Positions 25,687 to 34,607 of a DNA stretch of 64,000 nucleotides are shown in pieces (the stretch's first letter is position 1; each line of letters opens with the position of its first letter). The stretch covers positions 1-64,000 of the forward strand of contig NZ_OU745391.1 in assembly GCF_916618895.1 (NCBI RefSeq), in the 5' to 3' direction. The translations under genes were made by a program, and so were the position numbers. Origin of the DNA: Pseudoclavibacter sp. Marseille-Q3772. Its GTDB lineage: Bacteria > Actinomycetota > Actinomycetes > Actinomycetales > Microbacteriaceae. The notes under the pieces were generated by a model, which saw only the letters and a program-made list of their open reading frames with translations, had not been told where the DNA came from and did not search any database.

Positions 25687-26889
25687 TTATCGGCCGTTGT
25701 TGTTCTTGCGCTTATTCGAGGTAGTGCGCCGTGACTGCCGTCCGGCGGCGCCGCGTCCAGACTTGTTGCGGCCCTTCTCATCCGAGCCGCTCTTTGCGCC
25801 ACCTTGGGGTGGCATACCGCCCATAGCGGTCTGGCCACGCATTCCCGCCGCATCCGCTCGGCCAACCGGTGCAGCTGCGCCGGCCGCCGATACACCGGTT
25901 GCACCGGCAGCGATTCCGCCACCTGCTGCGGTGCCCAACGAACCGGAGGAGAGCGCACCCGCGCCACTCATACCGGACTGCATACTGGTACCCGTGTGAC
26001 CAAGGGACATCGAACCGTCAGCGGATACAGCACCGCGGGACGCAGCGAAGGATGTGTCGCCGATAACGCCGAGTGAAGGCCCAGCTGTTAGCGGGGCAGT
26101 GCTGGCGAGGTACCCGGGGCTCGGGAGCGTGGGAGCACCGTTGACAGAGGATGCGAATGCTGCTCCGGCTCCGTCCATCAGACCGGAGAGGTCATCCAGG
26201 TGGTGGGAGAGGGTCGATACAGAATCGACCAGGCTGACAACACTGGTGCTGAGCGAAGCAGCCATGGATGCTGCTTGCGTGGCTACTTTTGCGACTGCCG
26301 CGGGGGCACCAAGCCCCAGTGTGAACACGCCGGCGCTCGCGGCGGTAATAGCAAGCGTTACCAGCTGCGAGATTGCATCCCGAACAAGATCGTGGACGTA
26401 CTGGACGATCGCCGAACCGGATCGCATCCCCTCGCTCACACCGTTGGCCCAATCGCCCGCAGCGTGCACATGCTGCGCGGCATCCGTTTGCATCGCCGTA
26501 TAGGCGGTAACGAGCTGTCCGCTGAAGCCATCGAACTCGCGCAACCGGCCGAGCATTTCGTCACCGACTCCGTGTAAATGCGCGCCGATGTTCGACCACG
26601 TCTGTGCGAAGGCAGCAACTTCGGCACTATCACCGGTGAGGTCATTGAGCCAGCTCTTGAGCGGCTGGATGTGTTCTAGGATCCAGCCGACGCCCATGCC
26701 GACAACTGCGGCGAGTGGGTCTGCGGCAACGGCCTGCGCATCCATAGCGAGTCCGACGGAGCCGAGCGCTCCGGAGAGCCAGTCACCGTTCTGGATTGCT
26801 TGAATAATGGCGGTGCCGGATTCGATGGCGTGCAGGCCGGAGAACGGAGTCGAAACATCCTGGGGTACTGCGAGCAGTGCTGGGTTCAT
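25687..26889 (-). CDS. Type VII secretion-associated protein, WXG/EspB-like
   Basis: A 400-residue protein. Residues 1-~140 are helical with small-residue content and contain AFAQTWSNIGAHLHGV, a W-x-x-(G/I)-like hinge as in WXG100/PPE-type substrates, followed by long amphipathic helices to about 240. The rest (about 245-365) is Gly/Ala/Ser/Met-rich low complexity, and the tail (about 366-400) is strongly basic (GRNKSGRG, RQSRRTTSNKRKNN). There is no Sec signal. Its ATG overlaps the stop of the EspC-like gene by 4 nt. No EccC, EccB, EccD or mycosin genes are in the window. A secreted or surface role is inferred from family resemblance and operon structure. Confidence 0.65.
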   Translation of the reverse strand: MNPALLAVPQDVSTPFSGLHAIESGTAIIQAIQNGDWLSGALGSVGLAMDAQAVAADPLAAVVGMGVGWILEHIQPLKSWLNDLTGDSAEVAAFAQTWSNIGAHLHGVGDEMLGRLREFDGFSGQLVTAYTAMQTDAAQHVHAAGDWANGVSEGMRSGSAIVQYVHDLVRDAISQLVTLAITAASAGVFTLGLGAPAAVAKVATQAASMAASLSTSVVSLVDSVSTLSHHLDDLSGLMDGAGAAFASSVNGAPTLPSPGYLASTAPLTAGPSLGVIGDTSFAASRGAVSADGSMSLGHTGTSMQSGMSGAGALSSGSLGTAAGGGIAAGATGVSAAGAAAPVGRADAAGMRGQTAMGGMPPQGGAKSGSDEKGRNKSGRGAAGRQSRRTTSNKRKNNNGR

Positions 26890-27221
26890 TCGTTATACGC
26901 TCCCGAGATCGAATCACCGATTTCGGTCTGGTTGAATGTGCTGGCGTATTCTTCGTCGGCCTCTGCGAATTCGGCGGCCGTTTTGGTCAGCGCGTCCGAG
27001 TTGCGCTCGAGCATGTGCTTAGCTTCCTGTAGGAGCCGTTGCGCCGAGTTAGCGACGCCCTCGGCGCGCGGCACGAGGCCGGAGCACATGAGGCCGAACG
27101 CTCCGCCGGAGAGGTTCATTGAGCCTGCCGTTGAATTCGTCTCGGCGATCTCAGCGGCGTCCTGGCGGGTGTAGTTGGCGTGGCGTTTGAGCGTTTCCGG
27201 GCTGATGTCTAGCGGTTCCAT
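26886..27221 (-). CDS. EspC-like type VII secretion target
   Basis: A 111-residue helical protein (MEPLDISPETLKRHANYTRQ...) of the ESX/EspC type: two helices around a central turn with small residues (SAGSMNLSGGAFGLMCSG-type region near residue 40) and a C-terminal segment FAEADEEYASTF, resembling the YxxxD/E export signal. It overlaps the genes on both sides (13 nt and 4 nt), so the three proteins are made together. It probably forms a complex with the large downstream protein for export by a type VII system encoded elsewhere. Confidence 0.7.
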   Translation of the reverse strand: MEPLDISPETLKRHANYTRQDAAEIAETNSTAGSMNLSGGAFGLMCSGLVPRAEGVANSAQRLLQEAKHMLERNSDALTKTAAEFAEADEEYASTFNQTEIGDSISGAYNE

Positions 27222-27679
27222 GCGGCTCCTGGCGTGTGGCGGCGAGACGGTTGGTCGGTGTCGTTCGGTGACTCATCGTCGATGTAGCCGAGCTGCTGTT
27301 CGTATTCGGCGCGCATCTGCGCGATCGTTTCTTCGTTCAGTGAGTGTTCGGCCTCTGCGAGCGCCTGCCGGGCAACGTTGCGCTGGGCGTCCATCATGGT
27401 CTCCATAATGAGCTTCGCCAGCGTGCGGCGGCCGAGGCGGATAGTGTGCTCGCCCAGCTCGAGGTTGGTGACAACGCATTTCGCGTTCACTCGTACTCGA
27501 ACATCGCCACCGGGGGAGGAAGCGCTACCTTCGATGCGCTGTAAGCGCTCGTTCATTGCCGAAACCGAAGCCGCATGCTTGCGCGCATCCTCAACCTGCT
27601 GGGCAATCCTGGCGCGCAGAGCGACGGGATCCGGCAGGGCCTCGGCAAATGAATCAGGCGTTGCATTCGAGTCGGTCAC
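27209..27679 (-). CDS. YbaB/EbfC-family protein of a type VII locus
   Basis: A 156-residue protein, with start GTG (VTDSNATPDSF) chosen because the upstream extension is not family-like. The N-terminal coiled region RARIAQQVEDARKHAASVS is followed by the YbaB beta-core VRVRVNAKCVVTNLELGEH and the helix LAKLIMETMMDAQRNVARQA. YbaB/EbfC proteins bind DNA as dimers; relatives such as EspL accompany ESX secretion loci. It is the first gene of a tightly overlapping operon with two export-type proteins. A chaperone or DNA-binding role remains open. Confidence 0.7.
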   Translation of the reverse strand: MTDSNATPDSFAEALPDPVALRARIAQQVEDARKHAASVSAMNERLQRIEGSASSPGGDVRVRVNAKCVVTNLELGEHTIRLGRRTLAKLIMETMMDAQRNVARQALAEAEHSLNEETIAQMRAEYEQQLGYIDDESPNDTDQPSRRHTPGAAWNR

Positions 27680-27707
27680 CCAAGCAGGGTAAAGCACCGA
27701 ATGAAAC

Positions 27708-27722
27708 GCACAGTGACTGTGC
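27708..27722. promoter_or_regulatory. Inverted repeat upstream of type VII operon
   Basis: GCACAGT-G-ACTGTGC, 7-bp arms around one base, 29-43 nt upstream of the GTG of the YbaB-like gene. Position and symmetry fit an operator for this operon; the regulator is unknown. Confidence 0.35.
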
Positions 27723-27770
27723 ACAGGAATGTACAACTCAAGGACTACGTCCGGTGGGCAGATCAAGCGA

Positions 27771-28283
27771 CTAGCTGGCCGGAGCCACATCCTCCGCGTA
27801 GTTACCCTCATCCGTAGCACTCGACGACATCATGATCGCCGGCACCGTGCCCGTGATCGCGGGACCAAACACCAAACCGAAAGCAACGGCAAGGTTGCGG
27901 GGCAGCACGACGTTGTCGAGCGAGTGTGTATTGGCGTCGATGATGGTCCACACTGCATAAACCACGATCCATGCCGCAGCAAGTACCACCAGCATCCAGC
28001 CGAGCGATGAGCTGGTGCGCTTCAACCAACCGATGGGAAGCTCGCCGCGAAGCTGGCGTGTGCGGGCGCGGCGCACCTGCAGGATCGATGCCGAGACCGC
28101 GGCAGCGAGCCAAATCAATACTGGGAAGAATCCGGCCATTAGGGGTGCGATCAACGCTCCGGGATCCTCCGGTTCGGTGCTAAACAGGCGGGAGGATGCG
28201 ATAGACGCGGCCGATAGCAGGGCAGCGGTTCCCGTAATGAGCCACACGGCAAGTGGCACCGGACGCAATTGACGACCCTTCAT
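27771..28283 (-). CDS. Small polytopic membrane protein
   Basis: A 170-residue protein with about four membrane helices (beginning near AVWLITGTAALLSAASI, LMAGFFPVLIWLAAAVSAS, LGWMLVVLAAAWIVVYAVW and NLAVAFGLVFGPAITGTV) and short charged loops (RRARTRQLRGELP). The N-terminus MKGRQLRPVPL is basic, so it is probably cytoplasmic. No family motif recognised. It is divergent from mazG (22 nt between starts) and lies behind the type VII operon promoter. Confidence 0.65.
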   Translation of the reverse strand: MKGRQLRPVPLAVWLITGTAALLSAASIASSRLFSTEPEDPGALIAPLMAGFFPVLIWLAAAVSASILQVRRARTRQLRGELPIGWLKRTSSSLGWMLVVLAAAWIVVYAVWTIIDANTHSLDNVVLPRNLAVAFGLVFGPAITGTVPAIMMSSSATDEGNYAEDVAPAS

Positions 28284-28305
28284 CCCACCAGGCTAGCCTC
28301 CGGTC

Positions 28306-28968
28306 ATGAGCAAAACGTCTCCAACCGAATCCTGGGTTGCGCTACGCGACACCGTCGACGCACTATTTGGCGCGAAGGGATGTGCGTGGTGCGAACAACA
28401 GACGCACCGCTCGCTCGTGCCCTACCTGATCGAAGAGTCCGCTGAGCTCGTGGACGCAATTGAAACCGGCACGCGCGACGACCTCATTGAAGAGCTCGGT
28501 GATGTTGCTTTTCAAGTGCTGTTTCACGCGGCACTCGCACAGCGAGCTGGCAACTTCACCCTTGACGATGTGCTCGACGAGCTGCGCGAGAAAATTGTGC
28601 GCCGGAACCCGCACGTGTTCGGCACGCATCCGACACGCGATATTGATGAGATTCTGCGACAGTGGCATACGGCAAAAGCGCAGGAGAAACGTCACCGCAG
28701 GTCGGTTCTCGACGGAGTAGCGTTTGGGATGCCAGCCCTGGCGCTTGCTGCCAAAGTGATCGGTAAGGGCGAACTGGTAGGTGTGGCCGCGCCAAACGAG
28801 CCGGCAGCGCCCGAGGCTGATCCGCACGAAGCGACCGGGCAGGCACTCTTAGCCGCCGTGACTGCAGCGCGTGAAGCGGGTGTCGACCCCGAACAGGCGC
28901 TGCGAGACGCAGTACGACGACATGCCGACCGCATCCGCGCACACGAATCGGATAACGGTGCGCGCTAG
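28306..28968 (+). CDS. mazG: Nucleoside triphosphate pyrophosphohydrolase MazG
   Basis: A 220-residue all-alpha NTP pyrophosphatase that removes non-canonical or excess NTPs. The EExxE metal site is in YLIEESAELVDAIE (about 45-58), with the downstream metal ligands in LIEELGDVAFQVLFHA, and the family motif KIVRRNPHVFG follows at about 100. It is shorter than the two-domain E. coli enzyme (263 aa) and has an Ala-rich C-terminus. In relatives it directly follows mfd; here about 7 kb of accessory genes lie between them. Confidence 0.92.
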   Translation: MSKTSPTESWVALRDTVDALFGAKGCAWCEQQTHRSLVPYLIEESAELVDAIETGTRDDLIEELGDVAFQVLFHAALAQRAGNFTLDDVLDELREKIVRRNPHVFGTHPTRDIDEILRQWHTAKAQEKRHRRSVLDGVAFGMPALALAAKVIGKGELVGVAAPNEPAAPEADPHEATGQALLAAVTAAREAGVDPEQALRDAVRRHADRIRAHESDNGAR

Positions 28969-28982
28969 CTCATAGGCAATAG

Positions 28983-29525
28983 TTACAGCGCGCGAACGTG
29001 AGCGGTGATCTGTTGGCAGATCTCCGAGTGGTCGAACTCCACGACGGTGCCGTACAGCTTGACGAACTCCTGCGCCGAGGAGTCGCCCGCGGCAGCCTCA
29101 CGTTTGGCCTTGAGCAGCACCATGCGCATCATCTGCCGATGTACGAAACTCAATGCTGGATAGTTGATGCCGCCACGCGCATGGAACCAGTCAATACGGT
29201 TGGCCACGTCCGCAGGCGTTGCTCGCTCAGCTGCCGCCTCGCGTTCGCGCAGGGTCTTCGGGTCATCGGGATCAGAAGCACCCACCGTCACGCCAACAAC
29301 CCGTTTGTTGTGCTTGTCGGCGACGAGCTTCATGAAGGTATCTGCACCGAGCAGACCGCCAGCGTAGCAGGGCGTTACGAGCACGAGCGTGTCGTGTTCT
29401 TCGATAGCGCCCTTGGCTGCTTCGGTGTCGAGGGCGAGATGGGGGCAGTCGAGCTCGGATGCAATATCGCCGGCAATCGCTGCTGAATGGCCATATTTGG
29501 ACTGGTAAACGACCGCGATGGTCAT
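28983..29525 (-). CDS. Flavodoxin-domain protein
   Basis: A 180-residue protein with the FMN-binding flavodoxin fold: phosphate loop AVVYQSKYGHSAAIAGDIA at the N-terminus, then DTLVLVTPCYAGG. It resembles the flavodoxin-like/HemG group (about 175 aa), which includes menaquinone-dependent protoporphyrinogen oxidase. The C-terminal half has WFHARGGINYPALSF and MMRMVLLKAKREA, as in HemG-like proteins. No heme genes are near, so a HemG function is only a possibility. It is convergent with mazG. Confidence 0.8.
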   Translation of the reverse strand: MTIAVVYQSKYGHSAAIAGDIASELDCPHLALDTEAAKGAIEEHDTLVLVTPCYAGGLLGADTFMKLVADKHNKRVVGVTVGASDPDDPKTLREREAAAERATPADVANRIDWFHARGGINYPALSFVHRQMMRMVLLKAKREAAAGDSSAQEFVKLYGTVVEFDHSEICQQITAHVRAL

Positions 29526-29705
29526 GATCGATACACCGCCGATGCAGGGGATGAAATAAACGGTGACGCGAGTGCATCCCGCAATACCCAGGATACTCGG
29601 TGGCCCGCAACAGCGCGGGCGAATCGGCAGCTTGTTAGCCTAGGTTTCAATCATTTGAAGCGGTCGTCGACGCCGTCTGGGGCTCGTGGTGAGTGAGGAG
29701 CAACT

Positions 29706-30407
29706 ATGGCAACTGTTGTCGCATTGCACGCTATCGCTGCTGATATTCCGCTGTTTACCGGCGCCACGATTGGGCGCCTGCGGGATGCGGGGCATCGCGT
29801 TGTGGTGATTACGCTCACTGGCGAGGCTCCGGGTGGGTTGGCTGAATCGCTCGGGGCCGCGCGAACAGAAACGCTCGGTGGTGCGTATGAGCCCGCAGCG
29901 CCAGCGCAGCTTCCTCCAGATGCGCTCGATGAGGTACGAGAACTACTGGAATCCGAGCGTGATATCGCCCTCATTATTGGCCATGATCCCACCGTGATGG
30001 AGCTCGATCCAACCCATATCGCGGTGGGAGCGCTTGCGGCTGCGCTCGCGGAACAATTGCAAGTTCCGCTCGTGAACGCCACGCTGCCGCGCGAGATCAT
30101 CGAGAAGGGCGAACGCTTGGCGAAATCGCTCGACACGACGATCCCGTTGACCGGTGACCAGCTCGCACAGTTTCCAACGAAATCGAGCGTTGATTTCAGG
30201 ATCAGCCCGTTGGTGCACGTCGGCGCAAAGTGGACGGCGGTCACGGAGCTTGCCAGCGGTGAAGATGCGGTTAGTCGCGGGATAGCTGCGGTCATGCGTC
30301 TGCCGCGGATGATGGTCTCGGCCCTGTTGAAGCTCGAGTACTTCAACCTGGGGGAGCACACTTCGCTCGAACAGGTGCCCGAGTTCTTCACCGAGCTCGC
30401 GAGCTAA
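29706..30407 (+). CDS. PIG-L-like protein with degenerate zinc site (probable pseudoenzyme)
   Basis: A 233-residue protein that follows the LmbE/PIG-L fold, as in MshB and Mca: VVALHAIAADIPLFTGATIG replaces the usual AHPDDExxxxGG motif, followed by RLRDAGHRVVVITLTGEAPG, LIIGHDP and ELDPTHIAVGALA (family HPDHI-A). Aligned with the family, the first zinc His becomes Ile and the catalytic Asp becomes Ala, while the second Asp and the late His remain. Deacetylase activity is therefore doubtful. It is not a recent pseudogene: the frame is intact and length is normal. A binding or regulatory role is inferred. An active relative, mca, lies at 42540. Confidence 0.65.
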   Translation: MATVVALHAIAADIPLFTGATIGRLRDAGHRVVVITLTGEAPGGLAESLGAARTETLGGAYEPAAPAQLPPDALDEVRELLESERDIALIIGHDPTVMELDPTHIAVGALAAALAEQLQVPLVNATLPREIIEKGERLAKSLDTTIPLTGDQLAQFPTKSSVDFRISPLVHVGAKWTAVTELASGEDAVSRGIAAVMRLPRMMVSALLKLEYFNLGEHTSLEQVPEFFTELAS

Positions 30408-30409
30408 CT

Positions 30410-30432
30410 CACCTCCGAGCGCCGCGGAGGTG
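30410..30432. terminator. Hairpin after PIG-L-like gene
   Basis: CACCTCCG (30410-30417) pairs perfectly with CGGAGGTG (30425-30432) around a 7-nt loop, just after the stop codon and 32 nt before hisS. There is no T tract, so it could be a weak terminator or a leader structure of hisS. Confidence 0.45.
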
Positions 30433-30463
30433 GGTCCGCGCGGGTGCGGCAATAATGGTAGGT

Positions 30464-31753
30464 ATGGCCGCACAGATTAACCCACCGCGCGGAATGCGCG
30501 ATTTCCTGCCCGCAGATAAGCGCCGTCGCGAGCGCGTGCTCGCGATCATTCGAGAAGCGTATGCGGCGCACGGGTTTGATGAGATCGAAACTCCCGTGGT
30601 CGAAGACAGCGACCGCCTGCACTCGGGACTCGGCGGTGATAACGAGAAACTGTCGTTTGCAGTATTGCGTCGGGGCCTGCAACAAGCCGATCTGCAAGCC
30701 GCTGCGGATACGGATGAGCCACTGGCATTGAGCGACCTGGGGCTGCGCTTTGACCTCACGGTGCCGCTGGCCCGGTTCATGGCAACCCACCGCGGGGAGT
30801 TGCCCACCGTATTTCGATCGCTGCAGATTGGCCCGGTCTGGCGTGCCGAGCGCCCACAGAAGGGACGCTACCGTCAGTTCATCCAATGCGATATTGACAT
30901 CCTTGGTGAGGTCGGACTTTTGGCCGAGGCGGAACTGCTCGTGGCTGCATCCGACGCGCTGACGCGACTTGGCCTGCGCGAATGCGTGGTGCGCGTCAAT
31001 GACCGTCGCATCCTGAACGAGCTGCTCGAGTGGGCGGGTTTCGCGCCCGAGCACCAGCCCGCGGCGCTGATCACGATCGACAAACTCGACAAGATCGGTG
31101 TTGATGGTGTCGTAGGTGAGCTTGCCGAAGTGGACGCTGATGCCGCGTCGCGGGTACGGGAAGCGCTCGCGGGGTGGGCAGACAAGATCGCCACGGGGAT
31201 CCCGCTTGCTGATGTACTCGAATCCCTGCCCGAAGGAATGCGCGACCGTGAAGGCGTACGCGCGGCAGCCGCATCCCTCGCCGAAATTGCCGAAGCGACC
31301 GCAGCCGGTGCAATGGCGCTTCCGATGTTGTTTGACCCTTCGCTCGTTCGCGGGATGGGGTACTACACCGGCACGATCTTCGAGGTCGCGCACCCGGAAT
31401 CTGGTTCGTCTGTCGGCGGCGGTGGTCGCTATGACGGCATGATCGGTCGGTTCCTCGGTCAGGATGTTCCCGCATGCGGGTTCTCGATCGGTTTCGAGCG
31501 CATCGTGGATCTCGTCACCGAGCAGTCCAGCGCGGATACAGAGGCAGTGCTTGCGCTCGTCGATAAGCGGATGAGCCCTGCCGATGTTATGCGCGTCAAG
31601 CAGCAGCTGGCAGAACCAGGTCGACGAGTCCGCGTCGAGAAGCGGCCCAAGAACGTTCGGAACATTCTCGAGCGTGCCGTGTCCGAGGGGTTCACCCACG
31701 TCGCACATGTGCGCGATGCCGAGAGCGAACTGACCGTAGAACCCCTGTCGTAA
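30464..31753 (+). CDS. hisS: Histidyl-tRNA synthetase
   Basis: A 429-residue class II synthetase that charges tRNA-His. Motifs include PRGMRDFLP at the N-terminus, motif 2 in VWRAERPQKGRYRQFIQCDI, the histidine-A signature RGMGYYTGTIFEV (about 290), and motif 3 in GGGGRYDGMIGRF and GFSIGFERI. The C-terminal anticodon-binding domain is short and ends near TVEPLS. Start chosen at the ATG of MAAQINPPRG; an ATG 3 codons upstream is also possible. A T-box or similar leader was not recognised in the short upstream gap. Confidence 0.93.
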   Translation: MAAQINPPRGMRDFLPADKRRRERVLAIIREAYAAHGFDEIETPVVEDSDRLHSGLGGDNEKLSFAVLRRGLQQADLQAAADTDEPLALSDLGLRFDLTVPLARFMATHRGELPTVFRSLQIGPVWRAERPQKGRYRQFIQCDIDILGEVGLLAEAELLVAASDALTRLGLRECVVRVNDRRILNELLEWAGFAPEHQPAALITIDKLDKIGVDGVVGELAEVDADAASRVREALAGWADKIATGIPLADVLESLPEGMRDREGVRAAAASLAEIAEATAAGAMALPMLFDPSLVRGMGYYTGTIFEVAHPESGSSVGGGGRYDGMIGRFLGQDVPACGFSIGFERIVDLVTEQSSADTEAVLALVDKRMSPADVMRVKQQLAEPGRRVRVEKRPKNVRNILERAVSEGFTHVAHVRDAESELTVEPLS

Positions 31754-31842
31754 GCACGGCGCTGCCAGCGAACAGGCGGCTGCCCGTAGGCGTGCAGCGA
31801 TCGAGCAGTATCCGCAAGGTTTCCATTCAGATCGCTCGATAG

Positions 31843-33177
<1,335 letters not shown>

Positions 33178-33192
33178 CCAACCATTCGAGTG

Positions 33193-33222
33193 GCGGCGGG
33201 CCGGGCATCCCCGGCCCGCCGC
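33193..33222. terminator. GC-rich hairpin after eno
   Basis: A 13-bp perfect GC stem (33193-33205 with 33210-33222) and a CATC loop, 16 nt after the eno stop. The tail (TCTGTGTATC) is weakly T-rich. Confidence 0.75.
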
Positions 33223-33315
33223 TCTGTGTATCGGCGGCCGCTGGCGGCAGACAGTTTTGTAGATATCGGTGCTGTCTAAGGCATCCACACTCGGTTGCGA
33301 GGAAGAATAATCGGG

Positions 33316-33852
33316 ATGAGACGACCGACCAGTGACGAACGCGCCGACCCGGCGACGGATACGCCAGCACGCTCGCAGGCGCGTTCCGCTCGATTGCGGA
33401 TCACGAAACGCCCCTCCGGCGGGTCGATCTTGGTGCTTATCGGGATCATCGTGGGGGTGCTCATCCTTGCACCAACAACACAGCGGGTGATCGCGCAGCG
33501 ACAGGAGATCGCTCAGATCGAACGCGATATTGCCCAGGCCAAACAAGACATCAAACAGATCGAAACCGATAACGCGCGCTGGGATGACCCGGCGTTCGTA
33601 CGTGCCGAAGCACGCGGTCGATTGTTATTCGTGCAGCCGGGTGACACCACCTACCTGGTGATCGACGCCGAAAAACATCACAAAACCGATGTGCCGGTCG
33701 ATTTATCGACCGAAGTGCACGAGACGAAAGCCGACCCGGTGACGCTGTATGTCGACTCACTCATCGGTGCCGAGCAGGCAAACGCCCCGAACCCGGTCGA
33801 CGGCAAACCTGAACAGCCGCAAACCGACCCGGCACCAGCACCAACTCCGTAA
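33316..33852 (+). CDS. Septum formation initiator family protein (DivIC/FtsB-like)
   Basis: A 178-residue single-pass membrane protein. A basic cytoplasmic N-terminus (about 1-35) is followed by one helix (ILVLIGIIVGVLILAPTTQ), then a coiled coil (QRQEIAQIERDIAQAKQDIK) and the family motif WDDPAFVRAEARGRLLFVQPG (W-x-D-P-x-F/Y-x-E-x-x-A-R). The C-terminal tail is Pro/Ala-rich. DivIC/FtsB links the divisome parts at midcell. ATG at 33316 is preceded by GAGGAAG. The eno-divIC-DUF501 order is conserved in actinobacteria. Confidence 0.88.
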   Translation: MRRPTSDERADPATDTPARSQARSARLRITKRPSGGSILVLIGIIVGVLILAPTTQRVIAQRQEIAQIERDIAQAKQDIKQIETDNARWDDPAFVRAEARGRLLFVQPGDTTYLVIDAEKHHKTDVPVDLSTEVHETKADPVTLYVDSLIGAEQANAPNPVDGKPEQPQTDPAPAPTP

Positions 33853-33957
33853 TTTTTTTAGTGCCGGTACGGATGCGTGCGAGCGCGGTAGTCCTCGCGG
33901 CGTACCGTACCCGTACGATTGACCCAATGCATCCGCCCCGCCACCACAAGGAGTGAC

Positions 33958-34491
33958 GTGACCCCGCCAAGCACACGGCTTGACCCTGCCAGCGAACGTG
34001 ATCTTGCAATCATCACTGAACAGCTCGGCCGTCCGGTACGCGGCGTGCTCGGAATCGGCGCCCGATGCGTGTGCGGCAACCCGGTCGTTGTGGTCACCGC
34101 ACCGCGGCTCGAAGACGGTACGCCATTTCCTACGCTGTACTACCTGACGCACCCCGAAGCGACCGCAGAAATGTCGCGGCTCGAAGGCGCGCACCTCATG
34201 GTCGAAATGCAGGATGCGCTCGCGAACGATGAGGAACTGCGTGCGCAGTACCAGCGAGCACACGACAGCTATCTGGCGCAGCGCGAAGCGATTGAACACG
34301 TCGATGAAATCGCTCATGTGACCGCTGGCGGTATGCCCACGCGCGTGAAATGCCTGCACGCGCTCGCAGGGCACGCGCTGGCAGTTGGTCCGGGCATCAA
34401 CCCGATAGGGGATTGGGCGCTGGAACGTTCGGCATGGTCGCCTTCGGTGTGCCAGTGCGCCAGGCCCGGAGACAAGCAACCCGTCGAGTAA
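33958..34491 (+). CDS. DUF501 protein
   Basis: A 177-residue soluble protein with an AAGGAG site just before the GTG start (VTPPSTRLDPASERD). It contains GVLGIGARCVCGNPVVVVTAP and FPTLYYLTHPEA, and a C-terminal Cys/His pair in RVKCLHALAGHALAVGPGIN, characteristic of DUF501. Cys in RCVCG and KCLHALAGH may bind a metal, which is inference. In actinobacteria this gene lies between divIC and ppx; here no ppx follows, and ndh is next. Function unknown. Confidence 0.88.
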   Translation: MTPPSTRLDPASERDLAIITEQLGRPVRGVLGIGARCVCGNPVVVVTAPRLEDGTPFPTLYYLTHPEATAEMSRLEGAHLMVEMQDALANDEELRAQYQRAHDSYLAQREAIEHVDEIAHVTAGGMPTRVKCLHALAGHALAVGPGINPIGDWALERSAWSPSVCQCARPGDKQPVE

Positions 34492-34492
34492 C

Positions 34493-34517
34493 AGCCGGCT
34501 GCGGCTCGCAGCCGGCT
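34493..34517. terminator. Hairpin after DUF501 gene
   Basis: AGCCGGCTGC (34493-34502) pairs perfectly with GCAGCCGGCT (34508-34517) around a 5-nt loop, 1 nt after the stop codon. It has no T tract but is very stable. Confidence 0.65.
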
Positions 34518-34607
34518 CTGAGTGACGGTGAGGTTAGTCTCAAGCCCGCGCACTAAGCTGAGCAACGTCGCTACACCACGACTTGTATCGAGGAACAGGA
34601 GAAACGC

